DNA of 64,000 bases from Paraburkholderia largidicola (GTDB lineage Bacteria; Pseudomonadota; Gammaproteobacteria; Burkholderiales; Burkholderiaceae), in assembly GCF_013426895.1 (NCBI RefSeq), contig NZ_AP023176.1, positions 1,798,001 through 1,862,000 of the forward strand. The letters run 5' to 3'. The stretch's first letter is position 1. Every line of letters starts with the position of its first letter. Positions 18,723 through 27,238 of this stretch are shown here, in pieces. The position numbers and the translations under genes were made by a program. The notes below the pieces were generated by a model. That model saw only the letters and a program-made list of their open reading frames with translations, did not search any database and had not been told where the DNA came from.

Positions 18723-19349
18723 ATGAATACGCGCGCTATCCGGGTTGCATCGCTAATCGCATTGAGTCTGGGCGGAAGCTCGCTGCTGGGGGGCTGCGCG
18801 GCCGGCGTCAGCGTGCTCGGCGCGGCCGCCTCGTCGGCCTTGCAGGCCGCGGGAATCGGCAAGCCGGACGTGCCGGACTCGCAAAAGCCGCCGCGCAATA
18901 TCGGCTTGACCTTATATGCGGCGTCCAATCTCAACGCAGCGAATGACAAGCGTCCGCTTGCACTAGTCGTGCGCCTCTACACGCTGAAAGATCCCACCTC
19001 TTTTCAACAGGCGCCTTTCGATACGTTTACTGATCCTACTAAAGAAAAGAGCACATTGGGCGGCGATCTGCTTGGCGTGCGCGAAGTGACGCTCATTCCC
19101 GGGCAGCGCTATAACGTCACCGAAAAGGTATCGCGCGAGGCGCAGGCATTCGGTATCGTGGCACTATTCCGCGATCCCGCCTTGCAGCGCTGGAAGTTCG
19201 CGTTCGATCCAGGAAAATCGGAGAAATCCGGCATAATGATCGGGCTGCATAACTGTGCAATGACGGTGACAAATGGCACGGTGATTCCGCCCGATCAGGC
19301 ATTGCCCGTGCAGTCATTAAATTTGCTGTCGTCGGTCAGTTGCGGCTAA
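18723..19349 (+). CDS. tssJ: T6SS outer-membrane lipoprotein TssJ
   Basis: Outer-membrane lipoprotein that caps the TssJLM complex. Seen: lipoprotein signal with LLGGC (acylated Cys at residue 25), then NIGLTLYAASNLNA and the TssJ-type segments RPLALVVRLYTLKD and FQQAPFDTF. Length 208 aa. Start taken at ATG 18723, which gives the signal peptide directly; the reading frame is open back to 18624. There is no clear Shine-Dalgarno sequence before 18723. Confidence 0.93.
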   Translation: MNTRAIRVASLIALSLGGSSLLGGCAAGVSVLGAAASSALQAAGIGKPDVPDSQKPPRNIGLTLYAASNLNAANDKRPLALVVRLYTLKDPTSFQQAPFDTFTDPTKEKSTLGGDLLGVREVTLIPGQRYNVTEKVSREAQAFGIVALFRDPALQRWKFAFDPGKSEKSGIMIGLHNCAMTVTNGTVIPPDQALPVQSLNLLSSVSCG

Positions 19350-19395
19350 AGATGACGTTTAAATGTCATTTAACAATTAACAATGGCGCGTGATA

Positions 19396-19425
19396 AATGC
19401 CCGAATTGCCACTTAATCGGGCATT
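19396..19425 (+). other. Stem-loop between tssJ and tssK
   Basis: AATGCCCGA and TCGGGCATT form a perfect nine-pair stem with a 12-base loop in the 121-bp gap between tssJ and tssK. No T-run follows, so it is more likely an intercistronic processing or stability element than a full terminator. Confidence 0.4.
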
Positions 19426-19470
19426 GCCATCCCCGCTTAAAGATGTGATTCGCATAAAGACAGGTTCGCG

Positions 19471-20814
19471 ATGAGTTATTCCGCAAAGGTGCTCTGGGGG
19501 GAAGGCCTTTTTCTGAGGCCACAGCATTTCCAGCGACAGGACGCGTACCACGAGGCACGCCTGTTCGAATCGATCCAGGCCATCCAGCCGTACAACTGGG
19601 GCGTGCGTTCGGTGCGCTTCGACCGCGATGCGCTCGGCAGCAACGTGCTGCGCGTAAGCGAACTGTCGCTCGTGTTTCCCGATGGCGCGCTCTACGCCGC
19701 GCCACAGGCGGATGAACTGCCGCCGCCCGTCGCGCTCGACACGCTGCCCGACGGCATCAATGAATTCACGTTCTATCTCGCGCTGCATCCCGTGCGTGAA
19801 ACGGGGCAGAACTATTCGACCGATGAAGACGGTTTCGTGTCGCGCTACGTCAGCAGGCAGAGCGTCGTGCCGGATCATTTCACCGACGCTGCGGAAGCCG
19901 ACATCACGTTTCTGAAGACGAGCGTGAAGCTGATCGCGCACAGCGAACCGCGCGACCAGCTACTGTCCGTGCCGCTCGTGCGCGTGCGCCGCACGGCCAC
20001 TTCCGGTTTCGAGCTGGACGAGTCGTTCGTGCCGCCGTGCCTGGCGATCGATGCCTCGCCGCTTCTGCATCAAAGGCTGCGTCAACTGATCGACGCGTTG
20101 CAGGCGAAGGTGAATGCGCTTTATGGTTTTCATCGCGAACCGACCAAGAACATCATCGAATTCCGTTCGGGTGACATTGCGTCGTTCTGGCTACTGCATA
20201 CCGCGAGCGCCGCGTTTGCCGCGCTCGCGCATCTGTATCAGCATTCGGCGCTGCATCCCGAGCGGCTGTTTCAGGAACTGCTGCGACTCGCGGGCCAGCT
20301 GATGACGTTCTCCAAAGGCTACGCGCTCGCCGATCTGCCCGCCTATCGGCACGACGATCCTGGGCCGGGCTTCGCGCGTCTCGACGGCATCTTGCGCGAT
20401 CTGCTGGAGACGGTGATCTCGACGCGCTACTTCGCGATCGCGCTCGAAGAAGTCCGCCCGTCGTTCCATGCGGGGCGCCTCGACTCGGGCAAGATCGACG
20501 ACAAGACGCAGTTCTTCCTCGCCGTGTCGGCGGATCTGCCCGCCGTCGAACTCGTCGACGCCGTGCCCGCGCGCTTCAAGGTGGGCGCCCCCGACGACGT
20601 CGACAAGCTCGTGCTCTCGGCGATGCCGGGCGTGCGGCTCGCGTACACGCCGCAAGTGCCGCCCGCGATTCCCGTGCGGCCGGGCGCATGCTACTTCTCG
20701 CTGGAAGCACGCGGCGCGCTCTATGAACGCATGTTGCAGGCCCGTTCGACGATGATCTACGCACCGTCGGGACTCAACGATCTCAAACTCGAACTGATCG
20801 CGGTCACACCATGA
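19471..20814 (+). CDS. tssK: T6SS baseplate-membrane adaptor TssK
   Basis: Trimeric adaptor linking the baseplate wedges to the TssL/TssM cytoplasmic domains. The N-terminus (KVLWGEGLFLRPQHFQRQD) is the family hallmark; length 447 aa is typical. Its stop overlaps the tssL start by four bases (ATGA). Confidence 0.96.
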   Translation: MSYSAKVLWGEGLFLRPQHFQRQDAYHEARLFESIQAIQPYNWGVRSVRFDRDALGSNVLRVSELSLVFPDGALYAAPQADELPPPVALDTLPDGINEFTFYLALHPVRETGQNYSTDEDGFVSRYVSRQSVVPDHFTDAAEADITFLKTSVKLIAHSEPRDQLLSVPLVRVRRTATSGFELDESFVPPCLAIDASPLLHQRLRQLIDALQAKVNALYGFHREPTKNIIEFRSGDIASFWLLHTASAAFAALAHLYQHSALHPERLFQELLRLAGQLMTFSKGYALADLPAYRHDDPGPGFARLDGILRDLLETVISTRYFAIALEEVRPSFHAGRLDSGKIDDKTQFFLAVSADLPAVELVDAVPARFKVGAPDDVDKLVLSAMPGVRLAYTPQVPPAIPVRPGACYFSLEARGALYERMLQARSTMIYAPSGLNDLKLELIAVTP

Positions 20815-21593
20815 GCTACGCACCTTCCCTGTTCGACACCAGCACGCAGCCGTCCGCGCTGCCGCCGTCCGCATTGCAGCCGAGCTATCAGGTCCGCTCG
20901 CTGCTCGATCTGCTGTACGACGGCTTTTTCATGCTGTTCCTGTTGAAGAACGGGCGCGAACCGGGCAACGCTGCCGAGTTCATGAATCGCATCCAGCAGT
21001 TCCTGGGTGATTTCGAGCGCGGCGCGAAAAAGCTCGACGTTGCGGCGGAAGACGCGTACACGGCGAAGTTCGCATTCTGCGCAGCCGTCGATGAGATGGT
21101 GTTGTCGTCGCCGTTTGCGATCCGTACGGAGTGGGAGCGCCGTCCGCTGCAGCTTGCGTTGTTCGGCGAGCAGCTTGCTGGTGAGAAGTTCTTCCAGCAT
21201 CTGGAGGAATGTCGTGCGCAAGGGGCCGCGCGTCTGCAATCGCTCGAGGTTTTTCATATGTGTTTGCTGCTGGGCTTTCAGGGCAAGTATTTGCTCGAAG
21301 GGTCGGAAAAGCTTGCGTATCTGACTGCGCGTCTTGGCGATGAAATCGCGCATATGAAGGGCAAACGTGCGCCGTTTGCGCCGCATTGGGCGTTGCCCGA
21401 TCAGATTGCGCACCGGCTCAAGCGAGAGGTCCCGCTGTGGACGATCGGTGCTGTGTTTGCGCTCGTTGGCCTCGTGGCGTTCCTCGGGCTTAACACCTAT
21501 CTGAAGGATGCGACGTTGCGCTCGCTTGCGCCTTACTCGCAGATTATCCGGCTTGGGCCGCAGTCGGCGAATCTGACTATTTCTCTTCCCTGA
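20811..21593 (+). CDS. tssL: T6SS inner-membrane protein TssL (DotU type, no peptidoglycan domain)
   Basis: Partner of TssM in the inner membrane. The 260 aa protein has a Pro/Ala-rich start, the DotU helical domain (SLLDLLYDGFFMLFLLKNGR, EVFHMCLLLGFQGKY) and one C-terminal membrane helix (about 213-233). It ends soon after, with no OmpA-like extension, so peptidoglycan anchoring must come from another protein such as the OmpA-domain gene at 6693-7622. Confidence 0.95.
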   Translation: MSYAPSLFDTSTQPSALPPSALQPSYQVRSLLDLLYDGFFMLFLLKNGREPGNAAEFMNRIQQFLGDFERGAKKLDVAAEDAYTAKFAFCAAVDEMVLSSPFAIRTEWERRPLQLALFGEQLAGEKFFQHLEECRAQGAARLQSLEVFHMCLLLGFQGKYLLEGSEKLAYLTARLGDEIAHMKGKRAPFAPHWALPDQIAHRLKREVPLWTIGAVFALVGLVAFLGLNTYLKDATLRSLAPYSQIIRLGPQSANLTISLP

Positions 21594-21707
21594 TCTTTTG
21601 CCGGTTCTCGTGCGAGGTGCTTCTGCATTTGTCGCTTTCTCTTTGGCGTGAACGTATCGCAATCCGCGACTACACTTGGATACATCACGCATTGCAGGAA
21701 GACTTCG

Positions 21708-22172
21708 ATGATCGAGATTCGGCCCGCTTGTTTTCCTGACGATATCGACTTGGTGCGGGCGATTTTCCGCGAGTACGCGGATGGTCTCGGTATTGACCTG
21801 AGCTTTCAGGCGTTCGATGAGGAACTGTCCGCGCTGCCTGGTAAGTACTCGCCGCCGCGTGGCACGATATTGCTCGCGTGGCGCGATGAACGTTTGATCG
21901 GCAGCGTTGCGCTGCGGCCTTTCGAGTTTGATATCTGCGAGATGAAGCGACTTTATGTGCGGCCCGAAGGGCGCGGGCATCAGATCGGGACACTTCTTGC
22001 ACAGGCTGTCGTTCAATCCGCTAAGGAAGCGGGGTATCGGAGGATGCGGCTCGATACGCTGCCGAGTATGAAGAGCGCGCAGCGGCTCTATGCTGCTTTA
22101 GGGTTCAGGCCGATTTCTGCTTATGTTTTTAATCCTGTTGAGGGGACGAGGTTTCTTGAGCTGGTGCTGTGA
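21708..22172 (+). CDS. GNAT-family N-acetyltransferase
   Basis: Predicted acetyl-CoA-dependent acyltransferase of unknown substrate. The 154 aa protein starts at ATG 21708 behind an AGGAAG ribosome site. The core motif A region is MKRLYVRPEGRGHQIGTLLA, with the R/Q-x-x-G-x-G/I pyrophosphate-binding pattern, followed by MRLDTLPSM and AQRLYAALGF near the end. It is 114 bp after tssL on the same strand, but nothing links it to T6SS. Its 3' end abuts the large palindromic repeat. Confidence 0.88.
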   Translation: MIEIRPACFPDDIDLVRAIFREYADGLGIDLSFQAFDEELSALPGKYSPPRGTILLAWRDERLIGSVALRPFEFDICEMKRLYVRPEGRGHQIGTLLAQAVVQSAKEAGYRRMRLDTLPSMKSAQRLYAALGFRPISAYVFNPVEGTRFLELVL

Positions 22173-22285
22173 ATGGTTGGTGTTTTGGCGTTTGCGCTGG
22201 CATCCGCTAGTTGCCCTCGTGGTGTGGGTTTCGCCGGTCGGTGTTTTGGCCTTTGTGCTGGCGTCCGCGTTATGCCTCTGGTTCA

Positions 22286-22370
22286 CAAGCGTTGCCCCTG
22301 TGCGGGGCGGCACCTACTTTTCTTTGCCGCCGCAAAGAAAAGTAGGCAAAAGAAAGCGGCTCACACCGCC
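22286..22370 (+). repeat. Left 85-bp arm of the palindrome
   Basis: Perfect inverted copy of 22799-22883. It contains its own hairpin: a 15-base arm starting CCTACTTTTC and its complement, separated by CGCC (about 22312-22345). The hairpin is therefore present twice in opposite orientation. Confidence 0.85.
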
Positions 22371-22798
22371 AGTTCTTATGTTTGCCTGAGGGCCCCCAAA
22401 GGTTCTTACGCTTCACACGGCAACGCGCCAGTTCGCGTCCGTTGCCAACGTTCTCTCTGTACGCCTCACCCGCTTCATGTGCCCGCGTTACAGCACGCCG
22501 TGCCAGATATTCCACGGCCGCCCAGGTGGCAAACCGTGTGTCGGCCCAAGTGCTCCACACGCCTCACTTCGGACCGGTAACGCACGCGTTCCACCTGTAA
22601 GAGCGCTAACGCATACGACTCGACAACCTACACACAGTTTGCCACCTGGGCGGCAGCAACCAGTCGCTGCCGCTTGCCCTTGTGCGGGTGTTTGAAGTGG
22701 GTGAGGCGTTCATTCAGCGCGTTGGCAACGCAGGCGAACAAGGGCACTGCCGTGTGAAGTGTGGGGACGTTGGGGGCCCGTGGACAGGAACATGGGCT

Positions 22799-22883
22799 GG
22801 CGGTGTGAGCCGCTTTCTTTTGCCTACTTTTCTTTGCGGCGGCAAAGAAAAGTAGGTGCCGCCCCGCACAGGGGCAACGCTTG
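22799..22883 (-). repeat. Right 85-bp arm of the palindrome
   Basis: Perfect inverted copy of the left arm, including the 15-bp hairpin with four-base loop. Transcripts from either side could fold the two arms together into an extremely long stem. Confidence 0.85.
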
Positions 22884-22945
22884 CGAACCAATAACATCAC
22901 GCGGATGCCAGCGAAAAAAGCCCAAATACCCAAATACCCCAACCT

Positions 22946-24094
22946 TTACACCCCTCCCCCCACAGTCTTGACACTCTTCCACTGCCCCTGCTGCACTTCA
23001 AAGAGTGTGTATGGCGGCCGAATCAAATCCCCATAAGGATCAAAAGTAATCTTCCCGGTGACACCCGTCAAAGACACCTTCCCCAAACTCTCAACAATCT
23101 TCGCACGATCAAGCGAATTAGCATCATGAATCGCCTTCAACATAGCGAGCGCAGCGTCATACGCAAAAGGCGCATAAAGTTCGACATCCTGATTGAACCG
23201 CGCCTTGTAACGCTTGCCGAATTCCTGCGCCGCAGGCAACTTATCAAGCGCGGGTCCCGGCTCGAGATCCTGGGTGCGCTCACCCGAAGACCCCGCTATC
23301 TGCAAGAAGGCATTACTCTTCAACGCGCCCGCGCCAAACAACTGCGTCTGCATACCCAGCGATCGCATCTGCTTGACCAGCATCGCGCCCTGCTCGTCCA
23401 GTCCGCCAAAGAAAATCACGTCGACATTCTTGCTCTTCAGCGAAGTGAGAATCGCGCGGAAGTCGACGGCCTTGTCGTTGGTGAATTCGCGTGACACGAT
23501 GTTGCCGTTCGCTTCCTTCACGCCCTTCTCGAATGCATCGGCGAGACCTTGCCCAAATGCCGTGCGGTCGTCGATGATGCCAATGCGCTTCGCCTTCATC
23601 TGCTCGACGACGAAATGCCCCGCCACCACGCCGCCAATGCCGTCATGCCCCATCGTGCGGAACACGTTCTTGTAACCCTGCCTGGTTAGCTGCGGATTGG
23701 TCGAGCCAGGCGTGATCATTGCCACATTGGCGTTGTGGTACACAGTCGAGGCCGGAATGCTGCACCCCGAGTTGTAGTGACCAATCACGCCGACCACGCC
23801 TTCATCCACGAGCTTTTGCGCGACCTGAATCGCGACGCGCGGATCGGCCTGGTCGTCCTGCACGTCGAGCACGAACTTGACGGGCTTGCCCGCGACGGTC
23901 GGATGCTTCGCATTTTCTTCATCGAGCGCGAGTTGCGCGCCGTATTGCAGATCCTTGCCGACCCGCGCGACGGGTCCCGTCAACGGGCCGACAAAACCTA
24001 TCTTGACGATTTCCGGATCCGCGGCAAATGCAAACGAAGCATGCGCCGCCAGAGCGCAAACCGCTAACCTGATCACCCATGTACGTCGATTCAT
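22946..24094 (-). CDS. Branched-chain amino acid-type ABC transporter substrate-binding protein
   Basis: Periplasmic type I binding protein (LivJ/LivK family). Start at ATG 24094 behind CAGGAG; 382 aa with a signal peptide cut near AFAADPE (residues 21-25). Family segments are VKIGFVGPLTGPVA, GVIGHYNSGCSIPAS and NVAMITPGSTNPQLT. No liv permease or ATPase genes are near, so it is an orphan that may feed a transporter encoded elsewhere. It lies 101 bp after the DadA-like oxidase on the same strand and is probably co-transcribed, which suggests an amino acid or D-amino acid ligand. The 3' end touches the palindromic repeat. Confidence 0.9.
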   Translation of the reverse strand: MNRRTWVIRLAVCALAAHASFAFAADPEIVKIGFVGPLTGPVARVGKDLQYGAQLALDEENAKHPTVAGKPVKFVLDVQDDQADPRVAIQVAQKLVDEGVVGVIGHYNSGCSIPASTVYHNANVAMITPGSTNPQLTRQGYKNVFRTMGHDGIGGVVAGHFVVEQMKAKRIGIIDDRTAFGQGLADAFEKGVKEANGNIVSREFTNDKAVDFRAILTSLKSKNVDVIFFGGLDEQGAMLVKQMRSLGMQTQLFGAGALKSNAFLQIAGSSGERTQDLEPGPALDKLPAAQEFGKRYKARFNQDVELYAPFAYDAALAMLKAIHDANSLDRAKIVESLGKVSLTGVTGKITFDPYGDLIRPPYTLFEVQQGQWKSVKTVGGGV

Positions 24095-24195
24095 GATGCG
24101 CTCCTGTCGATAGAAAATGTCGCGCGCCTTGCCTGTCGACTGACCCGATGCGCGACGCGTCGAAGTCGTCCTCGAATGAATACGTATGCGTCGCC

Positions 24196-25428
24196 TCAGA
24201 ACCGCGTCGCCGCGTAGCGCGAGAGGTCGAGCGGCGGCGCGCGCCGCGCGACGAGATCGGCCACGATGCGCCCGCTCACGCCCGCCAACGTCAGTCCGAG
24301 ATGCTGATGTCCGAATGCGTAAATCACGCGCTCGCTGTCGCTCGAGCGGCCCAGCACGGGCACGCCGTCGGGCAGCGTAGGCCGGAAGCCGAGCCACGAA
24401 CTGTCGGGCTGCGTCAGCCCCGGCAACGCGCGCTTCGAAGAAAACGTCAGCAGGTCCAGCAGCGAACGGTTGCGCACGTCGCTGAAGCCACCCAGTTCGA
24501 CCGTTCCCGCGACGCGCACGCCGTCGTCCATCGGCGTCATGTAGAAGCCGCGCTCGGCCCAGCCGACGGGCCGCGAAATCAGTTGCGCCGCGCCGCGATA
24601 GCGCACGTGATAGCCGCGCTCCGTATCGAGCGGCACGCGGTCGCCGCATTGCGCCGCAAATTTCGCGGAGCGCGCGCCCGTCGCGACGACGACATGATCG
24701 AAGCGGCGTGGCGTGCCATCGTCCGTCGTCAGCGTGACCCCGTCTGCCGTGGGCGCAAGCGCGTTCACGCGCTTGCGTTCGAACGCGAGGCCACGCGCCG
24801 CGAGCCGTTCATGCAGCGATAGCAAAAAGCCCTGTGGATCGGAGAAGTGCCAGCTGTCGCTGAAGAGCACGCCGCGCTCGAAGATCGGCGCAAGTGCAGG
24901 CTCCAGTTCGCGCACCTCGGCGGCAGACAGCACGTCGAACGACACGCCGAGCTGCTTGCGCAAATCCAGCGAAGCACGCGAGGCATCGAACGACGCGCCG
25001 CTCGAATACAGATACAGGCATTCGCGCGGTCGCACATACTTCGCGAGTCCGGGTTCTTCGAGCAAAGGCGCGTAGCCCACCTGGGCCTGCGCGAGCAGCG
25101 CAGCAAGCGCGCCGGCACTCGCTTCATAGCGCTTGCGCGTCGAGCTGACCATGAAGCGCGCGAGCCACGGCAACAGATGCGGCAAATAACTCCAGCGCAA
25201 GCGGAACGGACTTTCGCTCGACAGCAGGAACCGCGGCAGATCGCGAAACACGGAAGGGTTGTTGACGGGAATGCAGCCATACGGCGCGAACGTGCCCGCG
25301 TTACCGAACGACGCGCCCTGCGCGACGCCCGCCGGATCGAACAGCGTGACGCGGTGCCCATCGCGCATTAGCCAGCCGGCGCTGGCAAGCCCGATGAAAC
25401 CCGCCCCGACGATGCCAATCTCGGCCAT
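24196..25428 (-). CDS. FAD-dependent D-amino acid dehydrogenase-like oxidoreductase (DadA family)
   Basis: Member of the DAO/DadA family, expected to oxidise a D-amino acid or a cyclic imino acid to its oxo or imino form with electrons passed to the membrane chain. Seen: FAD-binding Rossmann motif GIVGAGFIGLASA (residues 5-17), SFGNAG (about 42-47), and the C-terminal GFRPTLPDGVPVLGRS and GHQHLGLTL segments. 410 aa from ATG 25428 behind GGGAGAG. The neighbouring binding protein and divergent MocR regulator suggest an uptake-and-oxidation module. D-hydroxyproline dehydrogenase is an alternative; the substrate cannot be read from sequence. Confidence 0.85.
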   Translation of the reverse strand: MAEIGIVGAGFIGLASAGWLMRDGHRVTLFDPAGVAQGASFGNAGTFAPYGCIPVNNPSVFRDLPRFLLSSESPFRLRWSYLPHLLPWLARFMVSSTRKRYEASAGALAALLAQAQVGYAPLLEEPGLAKYVRPRECLYLYSSGASFDASRASLDLRKQLGVSFDVLSAAEVRELEPALAPIFERGVLFSDSWHFSDPQGFLLSLHERLAARGLAFERKRVNALAPTADGVTLTTDDGTPRRFDHVVVATGARSAKFAAQCGDRVPLDTERGYHVRYRGAAQLISRPVGWAERGFYMTPMDDGVRVAGTVELGGFSDVRNRSLLDLLTFSSKRALPGLTQPDSSWLGFRPTLPDGVPVLGRSSDSERVIYAFGHQHLGLTLAGVSGRIVADLVARRAPPLDLSRYAATRF

Positions 25429-25571
25429 CAACGCTCTCCCGGCAATGTGCCTGCGTCGGCTGCTGCCCTAAAGCCAGTGCGCCCGCCCTGATCCGCGTCG
25501 CGCGATGCGCGAGCGTTTGCCCTGCTCTCTGCCACGTGACATCCCCTTCAAACGCGATCCTGAGATTCAAA

Positions 25572-25639
25572 CCACACAAAACACGATAAAAGAATCACAC
25601 AACAATTTTTTGTGTGCAATTAAAAACCTCATTGTGTGG
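25572..25639. promoter_or_regulatory. Symmetrical array of four CACACAA half-sites
   Basis: CACACAA occurs at 25573-25579 and 25596-25602, and its complement TTGTGTG at 25610-25616 and 25632-25638. The four sites are nested around one centre near 25606, the outer pair extended to eight bases, with 22-23 bases between same-side copies (about two helical turns). It lies in the 353-bp gap between the divergent dadA-like and mocR-like genes and is the best operator candidate there. Confidence 0.55.
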
Positions 25640-25710
25640 TCCAGGACTTTCCCTGACGTCACTGGGCGTACTCCTTGCCAGGCTTGAAACTGGTGGCGGA
25701 GACGCATATC

Positions 25711-25719
25711 TGGTATAAA
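25711..25719 (+). promoter_or_regulatory. Extended -10 promoter for the MocR-type gene, with leader stem-loop
   Basis: TGGTATAAA gives an extended -10 (TGn plus TATAAA). No good -35 sits 17 bases upstream, as is usual for extended -10 promoters. The predicted leader of about 55 bases contains ACAGGC / GCCTGT arms (25739-25757) followed by TTTT, a possible weak terminator or operator just before the start codon. Confidence 0.45.
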
Positions 25720-25781
25720 ATCCGGCGAACTGGCACAGACAGGCAGACAAAGCCTGTTTTGTATGGAGACAGGGCGAGACA

Positions 25782-27224
25782 ATGGCTTCCAGCAGAGACA
25801 AGGCAGCACGCAGCAACGGCGCCGCAACTGAGGTGGGCCAGACAAACGACGAGCCGGTCCAGACAAAACGCGCGACCTATATCGAGGTATCGGCGTCGAT
25901 CGAGGATGAGATTCGCGGCGGCGTCTATCCGCCCGGCAGCCGCCTGCCCCCGCAGCGTCAGCTCGCTACCGAGCTGGGCATCAATGTGTCGACGGTATCG
26001 CGCGCGTACAAGGAATTGCAGCTGCGCGGCCTCGTGATCGGCAGCAAGCGGCGCGGCTCGCTCGTGACGGGCGGCGCGATGCCGCGCGTCGAAACATCCA
26101 GCGCGCCCAATGCCGCAGCGGGCGGCGCGATCGATCTGACCGTCAACCGGCCCGCGACAGGCGAGTTCCTGGCGTGCCTCGCGACGACGCTCGCCGATCT
26201 GCCGCGCGATCCGCGCTATCCATCGCTACAGGAATATCAGCCGCCGCAAGGACCGGATTGGGCACGCGCCGCAGGCGCGAAGTGGATGGCCGGGCCCGGC
26301 TTCACGCCCTCGCAGGACCATCTCGTCGTCACGAGCGGCGCGCAGCATGGCCTCTATGCCGTGCTCAACAGCCTGATCGGCACGGATGGCGTGATCGTCG
26401 CCGACCGCCTCACGTACTACGGCCTGAAGGCGCTAGCACCCGTGTTCCAGTTCGAGATCGTCAGCGTGCCGAGCGACCGCGACGGACTGCTCACGGATGA
26501 AGTCGAACGCATTTGCAGCCGTGTGCCCGTGAAGGCGATCTTCACAGTGCCGAATCTGCAGAACCCCACCGTGACGACGATGAGCCTCGAGCGGCGCGTG
26601 GCGCTCGTCGATATCGCACGGCGCTATGGCGTGGCGATCATCGAAGACGACGTGTACGGCCCGCTCGTCTCGCAGCGTCTGCCTACGCTTGCAAGCCTCT
26701 GCCCGGAGCTGACGTTTCACATCGCCGCGACATCGAAGATACTCGCGCCTGGGCTGCGTCTCGGCTATCTGCTGAGTCCGCCCGAGCGTTCCGCGCTCGC
26801 CGCCGAAGCCGTGCGCACCACGGCATGGATGCCCGCACCGATGTCGATGCTGATCGCGACGATCTGGATCGAGGACGGCACCGCACGACACATCATGGAC
26901 GCGCAACTCGCCGAGATTCGCGTGCGTCATGATCTTGCGCGGCAGATTCTGCCGCAGGAGTGGCTGGAGTCCGACCCCGCGTGCATGTTCGTGTGGCTCA
27001 AGCTGCCGCCGCCGTGGCGTGCCGACGATTTCGCCGCGAATGCGAAAGCGCGCGGCGTGATCGTGATGCCATCGTCGGCCTTTGCGGTCGATCGTGCGGA
27101 AGTCGAGCACGGCGTGCGGATCAATCTCGCGTGCGCATCGTCGCGTGAGCAGCTGGTGAGCGCGCTGCAGACGCTCGCGCAAGCGTTGCGCGATCGTCCA
27201 CGGGCGTTGTTCGGCACGATCTGA
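25782..27224 (+). CDS. MocR-type transcriptional regulator (GntR DNA-binding plus aminotransferase-like domain)
   Basis: 480 aa. A polar N-terminal tail of about 30 residues precedes a GntR winged helix (about 31-95; PGSRLPPQRQLATELGINVS). A fold type I aminotransferase-like domain (about 115-480) keeps the cofactor lysine in ATSKILAPGLRLGY (Lys about 319) and an Asp-Asp-Val-Tyr pair (EDDVYGPL). Such proteins use PLP as sensor, not for catalysis, and often control nearby PLP or amino acid genes. It is divergent from the DadA-like and binding-protein genes, which it probably controls together with itself. Confidence 0.92.
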   Translation: MASSRDKAARSNGAATEVGQTNDEPVQTKRATYIEVSASIEDEIRGGVYPPGSRLPPQRQLATELGINVSTVSRAYKELQLRGLVIGSKRRGSLVTGGAMPRVETSSAPNAAAGGAIDLTVNRPATGEFLACLATTLADLPRDPRYPSLQEYQPPQGPDWARAAGAKWMAGPGFTPSQDHLVVTSGAQHGLYAVLNSLIGTDGVIVADRLTYYGLKALAPVFQFEIVSVPSDRDGLLTDEVERICSRVPVKAIFTVPNLQNPTVTTMSLERRVALVDIARRYGVAIIEDDVYGPLVSQRLPTLASLCPELTFHIAATSKILAPGLRLGYLLSPPERSALAAEAVRTTAWMPAPMSMLIATIWIEDGTARHIMDAQLAEIRVRHDLARQILPQEWLESDPACMFVWLKLPPPWRADDFAANAKARGVIVMPSSAFAVDRAEVEHGVRINLACASSREQLVSALQTLAQALRDRPRALFGTI

Positions 27225-27238
27225 CGGAGCGCCTCGCG

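Larger units (their letters stand above)
22174..22950. repeat. Very large imperfect palindrome (intergenic repeat element)
   Basis: The 770-bp stretch between the GNAT gene and the next gene reads as one interrupted inverted repeat centred near 22585. An 85-bp block is perfectly inverted (22286-22370 and 22799-22883). Inside it, a 24-bp pair inverts with one mismatch (22518-22541 and 22630-22653). The intervening arms match in pieces (GGGCCCCCAA, CTTCACACGGCA, GTTGCCAACG, ACGCCTCACCC). Outside, TTTTGGCGTTTGCGCTGGCATCCGC-like sequence occurs twice on the left (near 22180 and 22241) and inverted on the right (near 22900-22945). Open frames in it translate to low-complexity peptides and are not genes. 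Confidence 0.85.

Noticed and set aside
22173..22942. Several open frames on both strands within the palindrome
   Set aside because: They follow the repeat symmetry, share the same Lys/Ala-rich peptide, and have no ribosome sites or family features.
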